Of a DNA stretch of 6,551 bases, positions 1-6,028 are shown one piece after another. Below the pieces are notes generated by a model. That model made no database searches and had not been told where the DNA came from. It worked only from the letters and a program-made list of their open reading frames with translations. The first letter of the stretch is position 1; each line of letters opens with the position of its first letter. Source of the stretch: CAZNNH01 sp964574335. GTDB lineage: Bacteria; Acidobacteriota; Vicinamibacteria; Fen-336. A program made the position numbers and the translations under genes. The DNA lies in NCBI GenBank assembly GCA_964574335.1, contig CAZNNH010000253.1, forward strand, positions 1 to 6,551, in the 5' to 3' direction.

Positions 1-1
1 C

Positions 2-1189
2 AGGAGGGCCGGCCGGGGGAAGCTGCCCCTGCGGGAGCTGACCGAACAGGCGCTCCTGCAGCAGGTGGCCCCGGCGGGCGCGCTGGTCAACGGCCAGGGC
101 GACATCCTCTACTTCCACGGGCGCACCGGGTTGTACCTGGAGCCGGCGGCAGGCGAGGCCGGCGTCAGCAACATCCTGAGGATGGCCCGCGAGGGGTTGC
201 GGCGCGACCTGACCACCGCCCTGCACAAGGCAGCCGCCACCGGCGAGACCGTGAGCCGTCCGGGCCTGCGCGTCAAGACCAACGGCGCCTTCACCACGGT
301 CGACCTGACGGTCCGGCGGCTGGCGACGGACCCCGACGCGACTGCAGAGACCCCTCTCTTCCTCGTGGTCCTGCAAGAAGCGCCGGTGTCGAGAAACGGG
401 CAGGCAGAGGAGGTGCCGTCTCCCGCGGAAGCGGCGGGCGGCGACGATGGCGGAAACGACGACTCCCGGATCGCGGCGCTGAGGCACGAGCTGCGGGCGA
501 AGGAGGAGTACCTCCAGACCGCCAACGAGGAGCTGGAGACCTCCAACGAAGAGCTCAAGTCCTCGAACGAGGAGCTGCAGTCCACCAACGAGGAGCTGCA
601 GTCGACCAACGAGGAGCTGGAAACCTCCAAGGAGGAGCTACAGTCGGTCAACGAGGAGCTGGCCACCGTCAACGCCGAGCTGCACACCAAGGTGGCGGAC
701 CTGTCGCGGGCCAACAACGACATGAACAACCTCCTGGCGGGCACCGGCATCGGTACCGTCTTCGTGGACCATCAGCTGCGCATCCTGCGCTTCACCCCAG
801 CCGCCACCCATGTCATCAACCTGATCCTGAGCGACGTGGGCCGGCCGGTGGGGCACATCGCCTCCAACCTGCTGGGCTACGACGGCATCGTCGAGGACAC
901 GCAGGCGGTGCTGGACGGCCTGATTCCCAAGGAGGTCGAGGTCCAGACCCGGCTGGGTGGGTGGTACACGATGCGCATCCTGCCCTACCGCACGCTGGAC
1001 AACGTGATCGAGGGCGCGGTGATCACCTTCGTCGACATCACCGATGCCAGGCAGGCGCGGGAAGCGCTGCGCGAGAGCGAGGCACGGCTTCGCGAGATGT
1101 CCGAGCTTTCTGCCGGCAAGCGGCCTCGAAGCACGGTGGACGCCAGCGCCAGCGAGAAACCGCCGACGGCTGAGGAGGACCCGCCGTGA
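2..1189 (+). CDS. CheB/CheR-type chemotaxis fusion protein, C-terminal part (PAS and coiled coil), 5' truncated
   Basis: The frame is open from the left edge, so the GTG at 65 is internal and the gene starts outside the window; 395 residues are visible. Residues about 8-105 (LPLRELTEQALLQQVAP, then ILYFHGRTGLYLEP and GLRVKTNG) match the PAS-like segment that follows the CheR methyltransferase domain in CheB-CheR fusions. Residues 173-228 are eight EEL-type heptads forming a signalling coiled coil. Residues about 240-348 are a PAS domain of the kind found in these fusions (GTGIGTVFVDHQLRILRFTP through EGAVITFVDIT). A charged, Pro/Ser-rich tail of about 45 residues ends the protein with no kinase domain. 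Family knowledge: the missing N-terminal part should carry methylesterase and methyltransferase domains acting on chemoreceptor glutamates, in the cytoplasm. The stop overlaps the next gene's GTG, so the kinase that some fusions carry in cis may here be supplied by the next gene (inference). The CheB and CheR domains themselves are not seen. Confidence 0.92.
   Translation, partial: RRAGRGKLPLRELTEQALLQQVAPAGALVNGQGDILYFHGRTGLYLEPAAGEAGVSNILRMAREGLRRDLTTALHKAAATGETVSRPGLRVKTNGAFTTVDLTVRRLATDPDATAETPLFLVVLQEAPVSRNGQAEEVPSPAEAAGGDDGGNDDSRIAALRHELRAKEEYLQTANEELETSNEELKSSNEELQSTNEELQSTNEELETSKEELQSVNEELATVNAELHTKVADLSRANNDMNNLLAGTGIGTVFVDHQLRILRFTPAATHVINLILSDVGRPVGHIASNLLGYDGIVEDTQAVLDGLIPKEVEVQTRLGGWYTMRILPYRTLDNVIEGAVITFVDITDARQAREALRESEARLREMSELSAGKRPRSTVDASASEKPPTAEEDPP
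518..685 (+). repeat. 21-bp tandem repeats encoding eight EEL coiled-coil heptads
   Basis: Eight consecutive 21-base units encode heptads of the pattern T/S-x-N-E-E-L-x: TANEELE, TSNEELK, SSNEELQ, STNEELQ, STNEELE, TSKEELQ, SVNEELA, TVNAELH. The DNA units are similar but not identical; gaggagct recurs. This is the coiled-coil linker typical of CheB/CheR fusions and separates two PAS-like segments. The complement produces a long Ser-rich antisense open frame that is only a by-product of the repeat. Confidence 0.9.
1172..1179 (+). promoter_or_regulatory. Ribosome binding site for kinase 1
   Basis: GAGGAGGA lies 6 bases before the GTG at 1186, inside the last codons of the upstream gene. It supports GTG 1186 as the start, and with the GTGA stop/start overlap (1186-1189) it indicates translational coupling. 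Confidence 0.75.
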
Positions 1190-2481
1190 CCGGAAAGGCC
1201 GAGCGGCTCGTAGACGCCGCCGAGCTGCGCAGACAGGCCGAGCGAGTCGTCCGCGAGGAGACGGCCCGGTCGCCCGATGATGGCGCGGTCCTGTCGCCCG
1301 ACCAAGCCCGGAAGACGCTCCACGAGCTGCGGGTGCACCAGGTCCAGCTCGAGATGCAGAACCAGGAGCTACGCCGAGCGCGGCTGGAGCTGGAAGCCTC
1401 GCACGCCCGCTACTTCGACCTCTACGACCTGGCGCCGGTCGGCTACGTCACCATCAGTGAGGCCGGCCTGATTCTCGAGGCGAACCTCCGCGCCGCGAGC
1501 CTGCTCGGCACCCCGCGCGGCTCGATCGGCCAGACGCCCCTGACCCGATTCATCCTCTCGGAGGACCAGGACCTCTACTACCTGCACCGCCGGCGGTTGT
1601 TCGAGACGACGGAGCCACAGGCGTGCGAGCTGCGGATGGTCCACCAGGACGGCACCCAGTTCTGGGCGCACCTCTCCGCGACCGCGGCCCGGGACGAAGA
1701 GACCGGGGCCCTCGTCTGCCGCCTCGTCGTCAGCGACATCACCGAGCGCAAGCGCGCCGACCAGGCGTTGCGCCAGCAGACCATCGAGCTGCAGAGCCGC
1801 AACCTCGAGCTAAACGCCTTTGCGCACACCGTGGCCCATGACCTGAAAGCCCCTCTCACCGTCACCGCCGGGAGCGCCGAGCTCCTCAACCTGAATTTCG
1901 CGACCCTCTCCGAGGAGAGCCGACGGGCGTCGCTCGCCTCCATCCTCAGGAACAGCCGGCGGATGGCCAGCATCATCGACGAGCTGTTGCTGCTGTCGGA
2001 GGTGCGGAGGGCCGATGTGGCCTTGCACCGACTGGACACGCCCGCGTTGGTGGCCGAGGCTCGCGAGCGCCTGGCCGACCTGATCGCCAGCTCCGGCACC
2101 GAGATCGTGGCGCCGAGCCAGTGGCCGGCTGCGCTCGGCTACGGGCCGTGGGTGGCCCAGGTCTGGACGAACTACCTGAGCAATGCCATTCGCCACGGCG
2201 GTCGCCCCCCGCGGGTCGAGCTGGGCGCCGACACCGAGACCGACGGCAGGGTGCGTTTCTGGGTGCGAGACAACGGCGATGGCGTGTCCCCAGAGCGTCA
2301 GGACCTGTTGTTCACGCCCTTCACCCACCTCGAGCACGTGGGCGCCCACGGGCACGGGCTGGGGTTGTCCATCGTGCGGCGCATCACCGAGAAGCTCGGG
2401 GGGCGGTGCGGGTTCGAGAGCCTGGGGCGGGGGAGCGTGTTCCACTTCAGCCTGCCGGGTGCAGAGGGTGTACGCGGCTGA
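1186..2481 (+). CDS. Soluble PAS-domain sensor histidine kinase 1
   Basis: This 431-residue cytoplasmic kinase has no signal peptide or membrane segment. Residues 1-70 are helical and charged and contain HELRVHQ and QNQELRR. Residues about 72-190 are a PAS domain running from RYFDLYDLAPVGY to VVSDITERKRA. A dimerisation/phosphoacceptor domain follows, with the H-box AHDLKAPL and likely phosphorylated His218. The ATPase domain has an N-box (NYLSNAIRHGG, Asn333), G1 DNGDG (362-366), F-box FTPF (376-379) and G2 GHGLGLS (389-395). It should autophosphorylate from ATP and pass phosphate to an unseen response regulator. The HDLKAPL H-box resembles that of phytochrome-like kinases. Start GTG 1186 is chosen because of the GAGGAGGA site and the 4-base overlap with the preceding CheB/CheR-type gene. 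Its first ~195 residues are close to those of the next kinase, roughly 60% identical by hand alignment, while the kinase halves differ. The PAS ligand cannot be read from the sequence. Confidence 0.95.
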   Translation: MTGKAERLVDAAELRRQAERVVREETARSPDDGAVLSPDQARKTLHELRVHQVQLEMQNQELRRARLELEASHARYFDLYDLAPVGYVTISEAGLILEANLRAASLLGTPRGSIGQTPLTRFILSEDQDLYYLHRRRLFETTEPQACELRMVHQDGTQFWAHLSATAARDEETGALVCRLVVSDITERKRADQALRQQTIELQSRNLELNAFAHTVAHDLKAPLTVTAGSAELLNLNFATLSEESRRASLASILRNSRRMASIIDELLLLSEVRRADVALHRLDTPALVAEARERLADLIASSGTEIVAPSQWPAALGYGPWVAQVWTNYLSNAIRHGGRPPRVELGADTETDGRVRFWVRDNGDGVSPERQDLLFTPFTHLEHVGAHGHGLGLSIVRRITEKLGGRCGFESLGRGSVFHFSLPGAEGVRG

Positions 2482-2490
2482 GAGAAGGTC

Positions 2491-3735
2491 ATGGACGCCA
2501 GACGGGACCAGCTGCGCAGGCGGGCTGAGGGGATCGCCCGGGAGAGGACGGCGGAGTCGCCGGACGCCCTGGCGGCCCTCTCGCCCGAAGAGGCGTGGCG
2601 GACGGTCCACGAGCTTCGGGTGCACCAGGCCGAGCTGGAGCTGCAGAACGAGGAGCTACGCCGGGCGCAGTTGGAGCTGGAAGCCGCGCGGGAACGCTAC
2701 TTCGAGCTCTACGATCTCGCTCCGGTGGGCTACTGCACGCTCAGCGAGCGGGGGCTGATCCTCGAGGCGAACCTCGCCGCCGCGACGCTGCTGAGCGTGG
2801 CCCGCAGCACGCTGGTCCGGCAGCCGATCTCTCGGTTCATCCTCCCCCAGGACCAGGACACCTACTACCGGCACCGAAAGCAGCTTCTCGATTCCGGGGC
2901 GACGCAGGCCTGCGAGCTGCGGATGACCAGGAAGGACGGTACGACGTCCTGGGTGCGGCTGCAGTCCTCCGCTGCGCGGGACGCCGATGGCGCCCCCGTG
3001 TGCCGGGTCGTGATCAGCGACATCACCGAGCACAGGCGGGCGGAGCAGGCGGTGCGGGAGAGCGAAGAGCTGGCGGCGTTCGGGCGGTTGGCGGCTGGCC
3101 TGGCCCACGAGGTGCGAAACCCGCTGTTCGCTGCGACCGCGAGCCTCGATGCGTTCGAGGCACGGATGGGAGAACGACCGGAGGCGGAGCCGTACTTCCG
3201 AAGGCTGAGGGAGCAGCTCGACCGCCTGTCGCGCCTGATGAGCGGTCTGCTCGAGTGCGGACATGGCCAGGCACTGCAGCTACGACCCGAGCCGATCGAG
3301 CCGATCCTTCGCGACGCAGTACGAGGGCTCGCGACGCTCGCGGACCGCCGGCACGTCGAGCTGCGAGTGGTCCTGTCGGAAGGGCCGATCTCAGCTCAGG
3401 CCGACGCCGGCCAGCTCCGCCAGGCGCTCCAGAACGTGATCGCGAACGCTGTCCAGCACTCGCCGGAAGGCGGCGCCGTATCGGTTGAGGCGGGGCACCG
3501 CCGAGGCGGCGTCGGCGAGGAGATCGCGCTCGTCGTTCGTGACTCGGGTCCTGGCTTTCTGGCTGAGGACCTCGGGCGGGCCTTCGAGCCCTTCTTCACG
3601 AGGTGCCCAGGAAGCACGGGTCTCGGGCTCTCCATCGCCCGACGGATCGCGCAGGAGCATGGGGGCCACGCCTGGATCGCCAACCATCCGGATGGAGGCG
3701 CGGTGGTGACGATAACCCTACCGGCCGAGGGATAG
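2491..3735 (+). CDS. Soluble PAS-domain sensor histidine kinase 2, NtrB-like transmitter
   Basis: This 414-residue soluble kinase begins 9 bases after kinase 1 stops. AGAGAAGG lies only 2 bases before the ATG, a closer spacing than usual, so coupling to upstream translation is likely. Residues 1-66 are a helical segment (HELRVHQAELELQNEELRR) and about 67-182 a PAS domain (RYFELYDLAPVGY to VVISDITEHRRA). The H-box is GLAHEVRNPLF with His206, the NtrB/PAS-kinase type. The N-box is NVIANAVQHSP (Asn319), G1 is DSGPG (351-355), the F-box is EPFFT (366-370), and G2 is GSTGLGLSIA (374-383). All residues needed for autophosphorylation are present. The N-terminal module is a near copy of kinase 1, but the transmitter belongs to a different subtype, so the two probably read a similar signal and phosphorylate different partners (inference). 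No response regulator follows; the gene ends the operon. Confidence 0.95.
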   Translation: MDARRDQLRRRAEGIARERTAESPDALAALSPEEAWRTVHELRVHQAELELQNEELRRAQLELEAARERYFELYDLAPVGYCTLSERGLILEANLAAATLLSVARSTLVRQPISRFILPQDQDTYYRHRKQLLDSGATQACELRMTRKDGTTSWVRLQSSAARDADGAPVCRVVISDITEHRRAEQAVRESEELAAFGRLAAGLAHEVRNPLFAATASLDAFEARMGERPEAEPYFRRLREQLDRLSRLMSGLLECGHGQALQLRPEPIEPILRDAVRGLATLADRRHVELRVVLSEGPISAQADAGQLRQALQNVIANAVQHSPEGGAVSVEAGHRRGGVGEEIALVVRDSGPGFLAEDLGRAFEPFFTRCPGSTGLGLSIARRIAQEHGGHAWIANHPDGGAVVTITLPAEG

Positions 3736-3849
3736 GGACACCTCTGGAGCAGGGGCCCCGGCGCGCCATCGAATCCTCGATCCTCCCAAAGCCGAGGCCG
3801 CGTCCGATCTGAGGCCACAGCGGACCCCAGAGTGAATCTCCGTGCGGCG

Positions 3850-3864
3850 GGGGGCTCGGCCCCC
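3850..3864. other. Short GC-rich hairpin in the kinase-to-Hsp20 gap
   Basis: GGGGGC, loop TCG, GCCCCC: a perfect 6-bp stem about 115 bases after the kinase 2 stop. No T-run follows, so it is at best a weak or factor-assisted termination point for the operon. The rest of 3736-4011 holds no credible gene. An upstream in-frame GTG at 3832 would extend the next gene, but I reject it. Confidence 0.3.
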
Positions 3865-3999
3865 GTCTATGGGTTGCAGCGGCAGAATCGATTGGTGCGC
3901 GCGTCCGCCGGCGCGTACTGTGATCCCAGGGGCCGCTGGGTGCCAGCGAGGCTCCCGACACCGCGAGTAGCGAGGCGGTCGTGCGCTGGCGAGAGAATC

Positions 4000-4006
4000 A
4001 AGGAGG
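4000..4006 (+). promoter_or_regulatory. Ribosome binding site fixing the Hsp20-like start
   Basis: AAGGAGG, 5 bases before ATG 4012, is a near-perfect Shine-Dalgarno site. It favours a 113-residue product over a 173-residue version starting at GTG 3832, whose extra 60 residues look like translated non-coding DNA. Confidence 0.8.
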
Positions 4007-4011
4007 CCAGG

Positions 4012-4353
4012 ATGCCGGACACGAGGTTTAGGGTCGCGGCCAACACAGTGGCATACGCCGACTCCGAGAACCACAAGCTAGTCGTTGAGTTCGCCATTCC
4101 AGGAGCGCCGACGGAGACCATCGATCTCAAGGTCCTGCCGGATAGCGTCCACCTGACAGCGCCAGCCAAAGACACCGAATACGTCTCGGCGCTGGCCTTG
4201 GCGTGGCCAGTGAAGCCTGAGCTCGCCGAAGCACACTACGCGCACGGCCTCCTGCGAATCGAGGTGCCCTTCAAGGATCCAATGGAGGATGCCGTGAAGG
4301 TCGCTATCAAAGTAGATGGCGTGGAAGCCGGGACCAAGAAGATCAAAGCCTGA
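4012..4353 (+). CDS. Small Hsp20/CS-domain-like protein
   Basis: A 113-residue soluble protein. After a short N-terminus (MPDTRFRVAANTVAYADSEN) come alternating beta-strand stretches: HKLVVEFAIPG, TETIDLKVLPDSVHLTAP, then a turn-strand HYAHGLLRIEVPFKD (76-89). That last segment resembles the G-x-L-x-I-x-V-P signature near the end of alpha-crystallin domains. The likely role is an ATP-independent holdase chaperone, or a CS-like protein-binding domain. Both flanks are minimal: the long N-terminal arm and the C-terminal I-x-I tail of oligomeric small heat-shock proteins are missing, and the end is a Lys-rich tail (AGTKKIKA). G+C is about 60% by hand count over 4021-4320, visibly below the kinase operon, so separate acquisition is possible. 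It is separated from the operon by 276 bases and is probably transcribed alone. Family assignment is moderately secure; the function is inferred. Confidence 0.78.
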   Translation: MPDTRFRVAANTVAYADSENHKLVVEFAIPGAPTETIDLKVLPDSVHLTAPAKDTEYVSALALAWPVKPELAEAHYAHGLLRIEVPFKDPMEDAVKVAIKVDGVEAGTKKIKA

Positions 4354-4356
4354 GAG

Positions 4357-4379
4357 GCAGCACTGTCGCCCAGCGCTGC
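4357..4379. terminator. Possible terminator hairpin after the Hsp20-like gene
   Basis: GCAGCACTG, loop TCGCC, CAGCGCTGC: a 9-bp stem with one A/C mismatch, beginning 3 bases after the stop codon. Two more small perfect stems follow at 4387-4399 (GGTCC/GGACC) and 4398-4413 (CCCGC/GCGGG), sharing two bases. No T-tract is present on either strand. The gap 4354-4494 lies between convergent genes, where a bidirectional terminator would be expected; it holds no gene. Confidence 0.4.
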
Positions 4380-4494
4380 TCGAGACGGTCCCTCGGACCC
4401 GCGATCGTGCGGGCCCTCCATCATGACCGAATCGTCGCAGGGTGGAGCCAACGGGTACGTCCGGCGCCGCTCTGGTCGTACCGCACGAGTCGTC

Positions 4495-4866
4495 TCACTG
4501 GCTGACGAGGCGCCTCACGACCAGGAGTGAAACATCGTCGTGCCATCGTGCCTCGCCCACGAATGCCTCGACCGACCCGAGGAGGTGGCCCGCCATCTCA
4601 GCAGCGGGGCGCCCGGCAGTCTCGCGGAGGCTGCCCAGCAAGCGCTCGTCGCCGAAGAATACGTCCTCTTCGTCGAGGGCCTCGGTCACGCCGTCCGAGT
4701 ACACCACCAGGGTCTCGCCCGCCCCCAGGGCGACCGATTGCTCCTCGTACGTGGTCTCCCCGGGAATGCCAAGCGCAGGACCGCCTGCGGGCAGCGGCTG
4801 GACCCGATCAGGTCCGACCACCAGCGGGGACATGTGTCCCGCGTTCACCGAGCGGATCAGCGACGA
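4495..4866 (-). pseudogene. SpoIIE/RsbU-type PP2C phosphatase, C-terminal remnant
   Basis: Read on the minus strand, recognisable family sequence begins at about SLIRSVNAGHMSPLVV, with Ser near 4863, and runs to the TGA at 4495-4497. It keeps late motifs of SpoIIE-type PPM phosphatases: NAGH, the loop LPAGGPALGIPG, the metal-site strand VVYSDGVTEALDEED, and the closing HDDVSLLVVRRL. These enzymes dephosphorylate anti-sigma-factor antagonists or other Ser/Thr phosphoproteins. The first half of the catalytic domain, with its early metal-binding Asp residues, is missing. The frame stays open upstream to 4977, but that stretch is out-of-frame reading of the N-terminal fragment. A GTG at 4848 exists but would start inside the NAGH strand and could not give an active enzyme. 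Read with the fragment at 4857-5219, this is one gene damaged by an internal deletion. Confidence 0.8.
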
Positions 4867-5219
4867 TCCCGGCTCCGCGCAGGAGAGAGGTTCTGGAAGA
4901 GGCTCTTGAGTAGCCAGGCGCCCAAGTGCAGCCAGCGCCGGGCCCGTCCCATGCCGGTGAGCCGTTTCTGCCTCTCCTCAGAGAGATAGAAGCGCTCCAA
5001 GTCCTCGAACGTCCGCGCGACCGCGCGAGGGATACCTCTCCGCCAAGCCTCGCCGAGGACCCGGCGGATGTCTCGCCTCAGCGTCTTGCCCAGCCGAAAC
5101 TCACCGCCGTCCTGAGAGGATCCCGTGACGCTACCTCCATGCCAAGGCCACGCCCTTGGGGCCCGAGGAGACTCGTCGCCATTCCGATCGCCGAGAAGCT
5201 CGACCAAGACCACGGGCAT
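4857..5219 (-). pseudogene. SpoIIE/RsbU-type phosphatase, N-terminal fragment (cytoplasmic lead-in to lost membrane domain)
   Basis: A 120-codon frame starts at ATG 5219, preceded by GGGGAGGG (complement of 5227-5234) at 7 bases. After a variable N-terminus, residues 44-115 (GKTLRRDIRRVL, FEDLERFYLSEERQKRL, GMGRARRWLHLGAWLLKSL, QNLSPAR) resemble, to my recognition, the basic lead-in of membrane-anchored SpoIIE-family phosphatases, where SPAR is normally followed by hydrophobic membrane segments. Here SPAR is followed at once by SRDRR and a stop, and the phosphatase C-terminus continues in another frame within about 15 bases. The membrane region and the first part of the catalytic domain are absent. 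The gene lies 66 bases downstream of the OB-fold gene on the same strand. As it stands it would encode a short basic peptide. The fragment identity is less certain than that of the C-terminal part. Confidence 0.65.
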
Positions 5220-5285
5220 CGGGGATCCCTCCCCGCGTCTTCCCTGGGTCGTCCCCTGAGCGCTCGTGCTTGTCGGCGCGACCTC

Positions 5286-5747
5286 CTACTTGCGCCGCCG
5301 CCAACCCGCCCACAGAGGGAACCCGTCGTCAGCTCTCAGGTGCAGGATCTCGTCTCCCTTGGTGATCTGTGCGGCGATGATCGCGGGCTCGCCGGCGAAC
5401 GTGATGCGAGAGCCTTTGACCTCAACACTGTCGCCTACCGTGATCTTCGTGTCCTGGCCCGACATGTACCATTCCGGACCCACGTGAACGGACACCATCC
5501 CGTCTGCCGTCTTCAGGGTGAGATGCACCCCCGGCGACATCCCCTTGGCGGGTATGAAGGTGTCTACGGATACGACCTCGCCCTGGATGGTGGCAACGGT
5601 CTTGGGATCGTACATCCGGCCGTAGCCGGAGCTGGCTGCCCAGCCGCCACTGCCGCGCGGCTGCGCTCCCCGCTGGGCCAGGGAATCCCTCGCGCCGACG
5701 ACTGCCAGAACGCCGACCACCGCTGAGACTGCACCCATCTTCTTCAT
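5286..5747 (-). CDS. Exported OB-fold-like protein (family often labelled 'DNA-binding protein')
   Basis: A 153-residue protein with a cleavable signal peptide: MKKMGAVSAVVGVLAVVGA is hydrophobic, and cleavage is likely after Ala24 (DSLA/Q). A Gly/Arg/Ser-rich linker (25-45) precedes a compact beta domain at 46-148: YDPKTVATIQGEVVSVDTF, GVHLTLKTADGMVSVHVGP, TVGDSVEVKGSRITFAG, PAIIAAQITKGDEILHLR, PLWAGWRRR. The pattern 'GxVxxV…GVHLxLKT…VHxGP…GDxVxVxGS…PAxIAAxV' belongs to a small secreted family in delta-type proteobacteria and relatives. In databases such proteins are often called DNA-binding, probably because the OB fold is nucleic-acid-like; with an export signal, that label is doubtful. 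Start ATG 5747 has AGGAGG (complement of 5753-5758) at 5 bases. It is divergent from the antiporter and upstream of the broken phosphatase on the same strand. Its real function is unknown. Confidence 0.85.
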   Translation of the reverse strand: MKKMGAVSAVVGVLAVVGARDSLAQRGAQPRGSGGWAASSGYGRMYDPKTVATIQGEVVSVDTFIPAKGMSPGVHLTLKTADGMVSVHVGPEWYMSGQDTKITVGDSVEVKGSRITFAGEPAIIAAQITKGDEILHLRADDGFPLWAGWRRRK

Positions 5748-5752
5748 GCCGT

Positions 5753-5758
5753 CCTCCT
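5753..5758 (-). promoter_or_regulatory. Ribosome binding site for the exported OB-fold-like gene
   Basis: On the minus strand, AGGAGG lies 5 bases before ATG 5747. It supports that start, which also gives a complete signal peptide. Confidence 0.75.
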
Positions 5759-5927
5759 CATCCCGGTGCTCGACGAGGCCAGCGCCGGGCCGAAGCCGCG
5801 ACCTGCCGGCGGGCCCACGCTTCCCGGTGGCGAACCATGCGTCAGCCCTAAAGGTGCAGCCCCAGTTGAAACACGCGATAGCATAGGCTACTCCCGGCCG
5901 CGCGTGACCTGCAAGCGATCAGGGCAG

Positions 5928-5985
5928 ACAGCCGGCCACTCACAAGAGGCGCGACCTGAGGCGCAAGGACCTCCTGGCCGGCTGT
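5928..5985. repeat. Perfect 11-bp inverted repeat upstream of the antiporter
   Basis: ACAGCCGGCCA at 5928-5938 and its exact complement TGGCCGGCTGT at 5975-5985 are separated by 36 bases. The right arm ends 43 bases before the antiporter start. The loop contains GAGGCGC twice (5946-5952, 5958-5964), 12 bases apart. It could be an RNA stem-loop in the antiporter leader, a paired operator or a terminator; no T-run follows. The remaining divergent gap (5748-6028) holds no credible gene. Confidence 0.6.
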
Positions 5986-6011
5986 TGCAGCGAGCTCCTG
6001 GCGGCCGTCAT

Positions 6012-6019
6012 AGAGGGAG
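6012..6019 (+). promoter_or_regulatory. Ribosome binding site for the antiporter
   Basis: AGAGGGAG, 9 bases before GTG 6029. An in-frame TAG at 6011-6013 leaves GTG 6029 as the first usable start. Confidence 0.6.
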
Positions 6020-6028
6020 AGACACGCC

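Noticed and set aside
109..750. Long antisense open frame of 213 codons, Ser-rich
   Set aside because: It is the complement of the EEL heptad repeats in the CheB/CheR-type gene; gag/ctc-rich repeats read as Ser runs. No sensible domain or ribosome site.
1810..2625. 271-codon antisense open frame across the end of kinase 1
   Set aside because: Pro/Gly/His/Arg-rich translation typical of high-G+C shadow frames, opposite a gene with intact catalytic motifs.
2595..3488. 297-codon plus-strand frame inside kinase 2
   Set aside because: Low-complexity Arg/Gly/Ala translation in another frame of a clear kinase gene.
3752..3767. Two adjacent 8-base palindromes, GGGGCCCC and GGCGCGCC
   Set aside because: Expected by chance in high-G+C DNA and too compact for a useful stem-loop; no repeat or gene end associated.
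3832..4011. 60-residue N-terminal extension of the Hsp20-like protein from GTG 3832
   Set aside because: The strong AAGGAGG site at 4000-4006 and the start of family-like sequence favour ATG 4012; the extension crosses a hairpin and looks non-coding.
4442..4989. Plus-strand frames opposite the phosphatase remnant
   Set aside because: The minus strand there encodes recognisable NAGH, YSDGVTEA and HDDVSLLVV motifs; the plus-strand translations resemble no family.
4926..5726. 266-codon plus-strand frame opposite the phosphatase N-terminal fragment and OB-fold gene
   Set aside because: The minus-strand genes there have good ribosome sites, a signal peptide and family motifs; this frame has none.
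5866..5894. Possible promoter TTGAAA, 17 bases, TACTCC before the antiporter
   Set aside because: The -35-like box is good, but the -10-like box matches only two of six consensus bases; in high-G+C DNA this is not enough.
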